This document shows, piece after piece, positions 48,968 to 57,020 of a stretch of DNA of 57,020 nt. Every line of letters begins with the position of its first letter. The first letter of the stretch is position 1. The DNA is taken from contig DATGKK010000026.1 of the NCBI GenBank assembly GCA_035294725.1, forward strand, positions 1-57,020, read 5' to 3'. Origin of the DNA: DATGKK01 sp035294725 (lineage in GTDB: Bacteria; Actinomycetota; Acidimicrobiia; Acidimicrobiales; Bog-793). A model generated the notes under the pieces. That model made no database searches and was not told where the DNA came from. It was given only the letters and a program-made list of their open reading frames with translations. A program made the translations under genes and the position numbers.

Positions 48968-49585
48968 ATGCCACACCGCGCACCCCGACTGGCGCTCGGC
49001 GCCCTCACCCTCGGCGCCCTCACTGCCGTGCCGGCCGCGACCGCTCTCGCAGGTGGGCCGCCCCCCGCGGCGACGGCCTTTGCGACTGCGGTGATCACGC
49101 CTGCCGGCGGCAGCGTCAGCGGCTTCGGGATCACGGCGACCTTCGCCGCAGGAGCCGTCACCCACGACGAGCTGGCCATCCTGGGCAACTGGCCGAACGG
49201 CCAGGACGTCACTCCTCCGAGCGGCCAGGCGGTGAAGACCTTCGGTCTCCAGGTGTGCGACGACTCGAGCGGCACGCCGACCGACTGCACGAGCGAGCTC
49301 GGCAACTACCCCGCCTCCCCGAGCGCAGGGGGAACCGAGCGCGTCGACGGGAAGACGCTCACCTACACGGGTGTTCAAAGTGGGGTCGACTTCGGGACGG
49401 CCTCCGACAAGCTCGTGACGTTCACCATCGACACCGGTGCCAGCGCGGTGTACATCTACGACCCCAACCTCGGCACCACGGCGCAGGCGTACCCCAAGCT
49501 GCTGCCGAGCACGGAGTCGGGTGGCTCCCTCGTCTTCCAGACCTTCCAGCCGATCGTCTGGACCTTGACCAGCCCGGCGCGCTGA
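48968..49585 (+). CDS. Secreted protein of unknown function, probable ECF-sigma target
   Basis: The 205-residue protein has a signal peptide (basic start, Leu/Ala core, cleavage near ALA-GG at about 28). The mature domain is Gly/Ser/Thr-rich and likely all beta, with AVITPAGGSVSGFGITATFA, an LQVCDDSSGTPTDCTSELG loop whose two Cys could form a disulfide, and VTFTIDTGASAVYIYDPN. I recognise no family. GGAGG six bases upstream supports ATG 48968; an ATG at 48851 lies upstream of the promoter and is excluded. It converges with ftsH. Confidence 0.7.
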   Translation: MPHRAPRLALGALTLGALTAVPAATALAGGPPPAATAFATAVITPAGGSVSGFGITATFAAGAVTHDELAILGNWPNGQDVTPPSGQAVKTFGLQVCDDSSGTPTDCTSELGNYPASPSAGGTERVDGKTLTYTGVQSGVDFGTASDKLVTFTIDTGASAVYIYDPNLGTTAQAYPKLLPSTESGGSLVFQTFQPIVWTLTSPAR

Positions 49586-49610
49586 CCCGCAAAGGGCCTG
49601 GACCGCGCGG

Positions 49611-49641
49611 GGGAGCCGAGCGGCTCTCCGGCCTGGGCCGG
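49611..49641. terminator. Hairpins between convergent secreted-protein and ftsH genes
   Basis: GAGCC/GGCTC with a four-base loop, extendable to seven pairs (49611-49628), is followed by CCGGC/GCCGG (49628-49641), all within the 60-bp gap. No T-run is present. Confidence 0.4.
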
Positions 49642-49645
49642 CGCG

Positions 49646-51697
<2,052 letters not shown>

Positions 51698-51761
51698 CGC
51701 CCCGGTCTCCTGTGCTCGCTCGCCACGCTAGTTGTGGCCGTGCGCCCGTGGTACCGGAAGG

Positions 51762-51767
51762 TAGCGT
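51762..51767 (+). promoter_or_regulatory. -10 box for the ABC exporter
   Basis: TAGCGT lies eight bases before the ATG at 51776; no RBS. Confidence 0.4.
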
Positions 51768-51775
51768 CGGGCCCT

Positions 51776-52696
51776 ATGGCGGCCATCGTCGTGGAGGGGC
51801 TGGCCAAGCGGTACGGCTCGGTGCGGGCGGTCGAGGATGTGAGCTTCACCGTGGAGGCGGGCGAGGTCTTCGCGCTGCTCGGGCCGAACGGGGCGGGCAA
51901 GACGACGACGCTCGAGGTCCTCGAGGGCTTCCGCGCTCGTGATGAGGGCCGCGTCGAGGTGCTCGGCCTCGACCCGGGTGACCCGGCCGGCTCGCGTGAG
52001 CTCCGCCGCCGGATGGGGGTGGTCCTCCAGGAGCTCGCCGTCGAGTCCTTCCTCACGGTGCGGGAGGTGCTGGCGCGAAATGCCGGCTACTTCCCCTCCC
52101 CCCGGGACGTCGACGAGGTGATCGAGACGGTCGGCCTGACCGAGAAGGCGAACGCGCGGGTCACAAGGCTCTCCGGCGGGCAGATGCGCCGGCTCGACCT
52201 CGGCCTCGGCATCGTCGGCAACCCGGAGCTGCTCTTCCTCGACGAGCCGACGACCGGCTTCGACCCCTCCGCCCGCCGCGATGCCTGGGAGGTCGTGCGG
52301 CGCCTCGCAACGGGAGGGACGACCGTCGTGCTCACGACCCACTACATGGACGAGGCCGAGGCGCTTGCTCAGCACGTCGCCGTGATCTCCGCCGGCCGCA
52401 TCGTCGCCGACGGCCGACCTGAGACCCTGGCCGGGCGCGACGAGGCCGAGGCCGTCGTGCGGTTCCGGCTCCCCGACACTGTTCCGGCCGCGGAGCTGCC
52501 CGTGCAGCCCAGCCGGCTGATCGAGGGCGGTCTCGTCGAGCTGCGGACGACCGACGCCGTCGGCGTGCTCCACCGCCTCACGGGCTGGGCCCTCGAGCGG
52601 GGCGTGCCGCTCGCCGGGCTCACCTGCGAGCGCCTCACTCTCGAGGACGTCTACCTTCGCCTCACCGGCTACCTCGCGGCGGAGCAGGAGCCATGA
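51776..52696 (+). CDS. ABC-2 type exporter ATPase
   Basis: The 306-residue ATPase has Walker A GPNGAGKTT, the Q-loop VVLQELAVESFLTVREVL, signature RLSGGQMRRLDLGLG, Walker B LLFLDEPTTGFDPSARR and an H-loop in LTTHYMDEAEALAQ. The C-terminal 80 residues resemble drug or polysaccharide/lipid exporter ATPases. It powers the permease encoded next, whose ATG overlaps its stop (ATGA at 52693). The transported molecule is unknown; the neighbouring arabinan-precursor genes make an envelope lipid or antibiotic plausible. Confidence 0.92.
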   Translation: MAAIVVEGLAKRYGSVRAVEDVSFTVEAGEVFALLGPNGAGKTTTLEVLEGFRARDEGRVEVLGLDPGDPAGSRELRRRMGVVLQELAVESFLTVREVLARNAGYFPSPRDVDEVIETVGLTEKANARVTRLSGGQMRRLDLGLGIVGNPELLFLDEPTTGFDPSARRDAWEVVRRLATGGTTVVLTTHYMDEAEALAQHVAVISAGRIVADGRPETLAGRDEAEAVVRFRLPDTVPAAELPVQPSRLIEGGLVELRTTDAVGVLHRLTGWALERGVPLAGLTCERLTLEDVYLRLTGYLAAEQEP

Positions 52697-53481
52697 GGCG
52701 GGAGGGATGGCGACGCAGCCTGGCGATGGTGGGGAGCCAGCTCTACTACGAGCAGCTCGCCTTCTGGCGAAACCCGTTCAAGGCCGGGTTCACGGTCGGG
52801 TTCTCGCTCGTGTTCCTCGTCCTCCTGGCGGCGGTGGGCGGGACGGGCCGGATCGCCGTGTACCACGTGAGGTCGGTCCAGTTCTACGTCCCGAACTTCG
52901 CCGCGTACGGGGTGATGTCGGCCTCGTTCAACCTGCTCGCCATCTCCCTTGTGGGCAGGAGGGAGACCGGTCAGCTGAAGCGGCTCCGGCTCACACCGCT
53001 GCCGTCGTGGGTGATGCTCGCGGCCGTCTCGTTGAGCGCACTCGTCGTCGCCGTCGTCCAGGTCGTCCTCCTCGTCGCCGTCGGCTGGCTGGCATTCGGG
53101 TTGCGCCTCCCAGGAGACCCGCTGCCGCTGCTCCTCGCCGTCGTGGTCGGCGCCCTCGCCTTCGTGCCCCTCGGGGTGGCGGCGAGCGCCCTCGTGCCGA
53201 ACGAAGAGGCGGCCGGACCGATGCTCAGCATCGCCTTTTTCGTGCTGCTGTTCATCTCCGGGCTCTGGTTCCCCCTCCAGCCGCACTCGGTGCTCGCCGA
53301 GATCTCGGGGTGGTTCCCGTTCCGGCGCCTCATGCTGGCGATGCAGGCGCCGTTCCTCACCGCGAGCGGCTTGCAGGTGTCACCGTGGTCATGGCGGAAC
53401 CTCGGTGTCGTGATGATCTGGGGTGTCGCGAGCGCGGCCGTGGCGGTGCGCCTCTTCCGCTTCGAGCCCCACCGGGCCTGA
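52693..53481 (+). CDS. ABC-2 type exporter permease
   Basis: The 262-residue membrane protein has six hydrophobic segments, with FKAGFTVGFSLVFLVLLAAV, NLLAISLVGRRETGQLKRLR (the coupling-helix region typical of ABC-2 permeases) and FFVLLFISGLWFPLQPHSVL. It works with the preceding ATPase. dprE1 begins 38 bases after its stop and may be partly co-transcribed. Confidence 0.9.
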   Translation: MRREGWRRSLAMVGSQLYYEQLAFWRNPFKAGFTVGFSLVFLVLLAAVGGTGRIAVYHVRSVQFYVPNFAAYGVMSASFNLLAISLVGRRETGQLKRLRLTPLPSWVMLAAVSLSALVVAVVQVVLLVAVGWLAFGLRLPGDPLPLLLAVVVGALAFVPLGVAASALVPNEEAAGPMLSIAFFVLLFISGLWFPLQPHSVLAEISGWFPFRRLMLAMQAPFLTASGLQVSPWSWRNLGVVMIWGVASAAVAVRLFRFEPHRA

Positions 53482-53519
53482 GCGCCGCCGGGCGCGGCCC
53501 GGCGGTAAGACTGTCTGCC

Positions 53520-54935
53520 ATGGAGCGGCGGGCGGTCGGCGAGCGCGCGAGGGCCGAGCACCGCCTTCTGTCCGGATGGGGCGGCCAGCCCCGCTCGATG
53601 GCCGAGGTGGTGCGGCCCCGCTGCGCCCACGAGGTGGTCGACCTGCTGGCAGCGGCGGAGCGGGAGCAGCGAGGGGTGCTCGCCCGCGGGCTCGGCAGGT
53701 CCTACGGCGATGCCGCCTGCAACGGCGGGGGCATCGTCCTCGACATGACGGGCCTCGACCGGCTCATCGGGTTCGACGCGGAGTCGAGGTGCGTGACGGT
53801 CGAGGGGGGCGTGAGCCTCGACGCGCTCATCTCGTGGGCAGTGCCCCGGGGCTTCTTCGTGCCGGTCACGCCAGGAACGCGGCAGGTGACGGTCGGCGGA
53901 GCGGTTGCCGCCGATGTGCACGGGAAGAACCACCACCACGATGGCGCACTTGGGAGCTGGGTGCGCCGCCTGCGCCTCGCGACGCCGGCCGGCGAAGCCT
54001 GCATCTCTCCCGAGCGCGACTCAGCAGCGTTCTGGGCGACGGTGGGCGGCATGGGGCTCACCGGTGTCGTGATCGAGGTGACGATCGAGCTCATCCCGAT
54101 CGAGAGCTCGCTCGTGCGGGTCGACACCGAGCGACCCGAGGGGCTCGAGGAGTGCATGCGCCTCATGGAGGAGGGGGACGCCGGCTACCGGTACTCGGTC
54201 GCATGGCTCGACTGCGTCCGCTCGGGCTCCTCGCTCGGGCGGGCCGTGCTCACCCGGGGCGATCACGCCACCCTGGCGGAGCTGAGCGCCGCGCCCGGGC
54301 GCAGCGGGGGCGGGAGCGACCCTTTGGGATACCGGCCGCGCCAGCTCGCCACGGTCCCGTTCCAGGCACCGGTGCGGCTGCCGAGCCTCCCAGCAGTGCG
54401 GGCGTTCAACGAGCTGTGGTACCGGAGGGCACCCCGCCGGCGCTCCGGCGAGCTGCAGACGATCCCCGCTTTCTTCCACCCGCTCGACGTCCTCGGTGAG
54501 TGGCACCGGCTCTACGGGCGAGCTGGGTTCACCCAGTACCAGGTCGTCGTGCCCTTCGGGGCGGAGGAGGTGGTCCGCGAGATCATCGAGGTGCTGCTCG
54601 CCGGCGGCTTCCCGTCGCTGTTCGCCGTTCTGAAGCGCTTCGGCGGGGCCGACCCGGCTCCGCTCTCGTTCCCCCGGCCGGGCTGGACGCTCGCGCTCGA
54701 CATCCCGCTCGGCTCCGCCGGCCTCGGGGCGGTCCTGGACCGCCTCGACGAGAGGATCGCCGGCGCAGGCGGCCGCGTCTACTTCGCAAAGGATGGCCGC
54801 CTTCGCCCCGACCTCGTCGGGGCGATGTACCCCCGGCTCGGCGAGTGGAGGGCGGTGCGCGATCGCCTCGACCCTGGCCGCGTCCTCTCCTCGGATCTCG
54901 GCCGGCGGCTCCACCTGCTCGAGGAGGCGGCGTGA
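53520..54935 (+). CDS. dprE1: Decaprenylphosphoryl-beta-D-ribose oxidase-like FAD enzyme
   Basis: The 471-residue FAD-linked oxidase has RGLGRSYGDAACNGGG, the flavin-binding TPGTRQVTVGGAVAADVHG followed by KNHHHDGALG (catalytic-region His near 138), and a C-terminus closely like mycobacterial DprE1: LSFPRPGWTLALDIP, AKDGRLRPD, GAMYPRLGEWRAVR. With DprE2 it epimerises the 2'-OH of decaprenyl-phosphoribose to the arabinose form used for cell-wall arabinan. Where M. tuberculosis has Cys387, the aligned residue here is Ala392. ATG 53520 has a TAAGAC-like box upstream. Confidence 0.88.
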   Translation: MERRAVGERARAEHRLLSGWGGQPRSMAEVVRPRCAHEVVDLLAAAEREQRGVLARGLGRSYGDAACNGGGIVLDMTGLDRLIGFDAESRCVTVEGGVSLDALISWAVPRGFFVPVTPGTRQVTVGGAVAADVHGKNHHHDGALGSWVRRLRLATPAGEACISPERDSAAFWATVGGMGLTGVVIEVTIELIPIESSLVRVDTERPEGLEECMRLMEEGDAGYRYSVAWLDCVRSGSSLGRAVLTRGDHATLAELSAAPGRSGGGSDPLGYRPRQLATVPFQAPVRLPSLPAVRAFNELWYRRAPRRRSGELQTIPAFFHPLDVLGEWHRLYGRAGFTQYQVVVPFGAEEVVREIIEVLLAGGFPSLFAVLKRFGGADPAPLSFPRPGWTLALDIPLGSAGLGAVLDRLDERIAGAGGRVYFAKDGRLRPDLVGAMYPRLGEWRAVRDRLDPGRVLSSDLGRRLHLLEEAA

Positions 54936-55693
54936 ACGACGCGACCGGGATGCCGCAAACAGCGGTGGTCGTCGGCGGCACCTCGGAGATCGCCCTCGCG
55001 GTGCTCGACCTGCTCGCCGCCCGCCGGCTCGAGCAGGTCCTTCTCGCCTCTCGGGACCTCGAGGGGCTCGCGGCGGCGGCCGAGCGGGTGCGGCGGGCGG
55101 GGGCGCGGGAGGTGGCCACACTGCGCTTCGACGTCACCGCGGCGGGCGACGTCGAGACGCTCGTGCGGGAAGCGACCGAGCGCCTCGGCACCGTCGACCT
55201 CGTGCTGGTGGCGGCCGGCGACCTCGGCACGGCCGACCTCGCCGAGCTCGGGCCCGAGCGGGTGCTCGCCATGATGGCCACCAACGCCGGTGGCCCGGCC
55301 GCCGCCATGATCGCCTTCGCCCGGGTCATGGCCGCTCAGGGCTTCGGCCGCATCGTCGTCCTCTCCTCGGTGGCAGGGCTGCGGGTGCGGCGGGCGAACT
55401 TCGTCTACGGCGCCGGCAAGGCGGCGCTCGACGGCCTCGCCCTCGCGCTCGGGGACGCCGTCGCGGGCGACGGGGTGTCGGTGACGGTCGTGCGGCCCGG
55501 CTTCGTCCGCACGAAGATGACGGCCGGGATGGCGCCGGCCCCTCTTGCCACCGACGCCCCGGCCGTCGCGGCCGCCGTCGTGGCGGGGATGGAGCGGGGT
55601 GACGAGGTCGTCTACGTGCCGCCGGCCCTTCGCTACCTGTTCGGGGCGGTCAGGCTGCTGCCGAGGGCGGTCTTCCGGCGCCTGCCGGGCTGA
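54932..55693 (+). CDS. dprE2: Decaprenylphosphoryl-D-2-keto-erythropentose reductase-like SDR
   Basis: The 253-residue short-chain dehydrogenase has the NAD(P) motif VVVGGTSEIALAVLDLLAAR, the catalytic Ser in VVLSSVAGLR and YxxxK as VYGAGKAALDG. The GGTSEIA form and the tight coupling to dprE1 (GTGA overlap at 54932) identify it as DprE2, which reduces the keto intermediate to decaprenyl-phospho-arabinose. The C-terminal PALRYLFGAVRLLPRAVFRR tail is basic-amphipathic and may touch the membrane, where the polyprenyl substrate sits. Confidence 0.88.
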   Translation: MNDATGMPQTAVVVGGTSEIALAVLDLLAARRLEQVLLASRDLEGLAAAAERVRRAGAREVATLRFDVTAAGDVETLVREATERLGTVDLVLVAAGDLGTADLAELGPERVLAMMATNAGGPAAAMIAFARVMAAQGFGRIVVLSSVAGLRVRRANFVYGAGKAALDGLALALGDAVAGDGVSVTVVRPGFVRTKMTAGMAPAPLATDAPAVAAAVVAGMERGDEVVYVPPALRYLFGAVRLLPRAVFRRLPG

Positions 55694-55705
55694 GCGTGCC
55701 GGCCG

Positions 55706-57020
55706 TCAGCGTGCCGACATCGTGAAGAAGTCCCGCGCCCACCAGCTTGCGAAGTACCGGTCGGGGGCACCCGCCATGTCCGAGAGGAGGTTCCGGCCGT
55801 TCGCCGGCGAGGCGAGCCCCGTCGGCGTGGAGGGATCGAAGGTGGCGTAGTCGACCCAGTCGGTGTTGATGTCGAGCTCCATCCCCGTGACGGCCCCGGC
55901 GTGGACGAGGAGGTTCGCGAGGCTCGTGATGTTGAGGCCCGGCCCCGCGACGTACACGAGGGCGCCGTCGGCGGTCTCGCCGAGGCCGGAGCGCCACACG
56001 TCGTCCGCCCCGCCGAGAGTGGCGCCCCAGACGATGTTGTCGTAGGGGTTGAGGCCCGGCACCGGCCGCCCGTGCTCGACGAGCAGGCTCAGGTTCTGGC
56101 GGACCGAGGCGACGTCGCTTTCCATGTGGAGCGAGCCCGTGCCCCAGGCCCCGATCGTGACCGAGCCGTTCTTGTAGATCACCACCGATGCTGCCCCGTT
56201 TCGCAACGGCACGATGGTGCGGCCCTGGGTGTAGTAGCCGCCGTTCGCGTTGCTCATGAGGAAGCCGGCGTTGAACGCCGCCACGAGCGTGCGGGCCGCT
56301 CCGGGCTCGACCGGCGCCGTGTACTTGTACGGCCCGCCCCCCGGGATGATGCTGCCGGAGTAGAGCCGGGCGGACAGCAGCCGCGTGTCCATCCAGGCGA
56401 CCCCGGCGACGAGGCTCGTGTGGATGGCGTCGGGGCGGAGGAAGGCCTCGTAGACGGCCGGGACGCCGTCGACCCGCCGGCCGACCGGATGCCACTGTCC
56501 CTCACCCGGCAGCGGGGGCGAGGCGATCGGGGTGATCGGGGGCGGCAGGGGGAGGGGTCGCAACCCGTGGCGGGCCGCCGTGCCGACCACGTATCGGTGC
56601 GCGCCGGGCGCGGTCGGGATGGCTCCCTTTGGGGGCCTGCCCCCAACGGGGGGAGGGTTGTGCGAGTAGTAGAAGTTCTCGGCCCAGGCAACGAAGCCGC
56701 CTCCGCCGTGCATCCGCACCCACTCCGCGAGGCGGCCGGGGAGCGTGACGCCGAGGCCCGGGTTCGTGAGGGCCTCGCCGAGGGAGACCCAGACCGGGGT
56801 GAGGGCCACGGCGAGGGCGAGGGCTCCGCTCGCGAAGGGGTGGCGCCCGACCAGGTGCTTGCGGGCGGCCCGGCGCTCCCGGCGCGCCGCCCGCCGCCGC
56901 TTGCGCTCGGCGCGGCGGCGCTGGAGGCGGCTCGGCTTGCGTCGCGCGCCGGCTTGGCGCCTCGGCTCGGGAGAGGGCCGTGGCTCGCGCCGCGGGCGGG
57001 GCCAGGGAAGCTCTCCGTCG
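55706..57020 (-). CDS. Membrane-anchored phosphodiester glycosidase (NAGPA-like), 5' end outside window
   Basis: An open minus-strand frame runs into the window from its right edge. A very Arg/Ala-rich cytosolic segment of about 60 residues is followed by a membrane helix (FASGALALAVALTPVWV), a Pro-rich linker, and a C-terminal NAGPA domain with LVAAFNAGFLMSNANGG, YYTQGRTIVPLRNGAASVVI, VRQNLSLLVEHG and the late GAVTGMELDINTDW. Such domains cleave sugar phosphodiesters outside the cell, often in wall polymers. A GTG at 56809 would remove the basic tail, so the full start is unknown. It converges with dprE2 across 12 bases. Confidence 0.82.
   Translation of the reverse strand, partial: DGELPWPRPRREPRPSPEPRRQAGARRKPSRLQRRRAERKRRRAARRERRAARKHLVGRHPFASGALALAVALTPVWVSLGEALTNPGLGVTLPGRLAEWVRMHGGGGFVAWAENFYYSHNPPPVGGRPPKGAIPTAPGAHRYVVGTAARHGLRPLPLPPPITPIASPPLPGEGQWHPVGRRVDGVPAVYEAFLRPDAIHTSLVAGVAWMDTRLLSARLYSGSIIPGGGPYKYTAPVEPGAARTLVAAFNAGFLMSNANGGYYTQGRTIVPLRNGAASVVIYKNGSVTIGAWGTGSLHMESDVASVRQNLSLLVEHGRPVPGLNPYDNIVWGATLGGADDVWRSGLGETADGALVYVAGPGLNITSLANLLVHAGAVTGMELDINTDWVDYATFDPSTPTGLASPANGRNLLSDMAGAPDRYFASWWARDFFTMSAR

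Overview
The window is about 57 kb of very GC-rich DNA with strong codon bias (G or C at nearly every third position). Genes are tightly packed and many overlap by four bases (ATGA or GTGA). Several families point to Actinomycetota: DinB/DUF664 proteins, PspC and DUF1707 proteins, an Acg-type nitroreductase, DprE1/DprE2, DUF3048 and HTH_22. The archaeal/eukaryotic-type prolyl-tRNA synthetase and the lack of familiar Streptomyces or Mycobacterium synteny suggest a deep-branching lineage such as Acidimicrobiia. I cannot name a species. Many genes have a TANNNT box 6-9 nt before the start codon and no Shine-Dalgarno sequence, as expected for leaderless mRNAs.

Layout. 1-4.6 kb: a truncated secreted serine protease, a methyltransferase, a DinB protein and small stand-alone enzymes or ligand-binding folds. 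4.7-7 kb: the threonine-to-glycine operon tdh-kbl. 7-12 kb: an HtrA protease, a secreted nucleosidase-like protein, a lipoprotein and proS. 12-17 kb: a branched-chain-amino-acid-type ABC importer with a fused LivH-LivM permease. 17-28 kb: a Rieske fusion protein behind a SoxR/MerR-type promoter, then a purine-oxidation operon. The operon holds a three-subunit molybdenum hydroxylase, an 8-oxoguanine-deaminase-like amidohydrolase, a YgeY-type hydrolase and a fused xanthine dehydrogenase of the selenium-dependent type. 28-34.7 kb: a thiamine-binding-fold protein with an HTH_22 regulator, hisS, a PspC-type sensor kinase and response regulator, divergent PspC and DUF1707 genes, and an Acg-like nitroreductase. 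34.8-39 kb: an iron/thiamine-type ABC importer. 39.4-43.9 kb: selA-selB-selD, a transposase remnant and the selenocysteine tRNA. 44-46.3 kb: a second DinB protein and a fluoride riboswitch with two fluoride-channel genes. 46.3-49.6 kb: a DUF3048 protein, and an ECF sigma/anti-sigma pair with a divergent secreted target. 49.6-57 kb: FtsH, an ABC-2 exporter, dprE1-dprE2 and a truncated phosphodiester glycosidase.

The strongest biological theme is selenium. The window carries every core bacterial gene for making and decoding selenocysteine, and, 11 kb away, genes resembling the labile-selenium (non-Sec) molybdenum hydroxylase pathway. SelD would feed both. The regulatory DNA is also rich: a SoxR-like 19-bp-spacer promoter, a fluoride aptamer with a readable expression platform, two facing ECF promoters with the same signature, and paired palindromes upstream of the nitroreductase.
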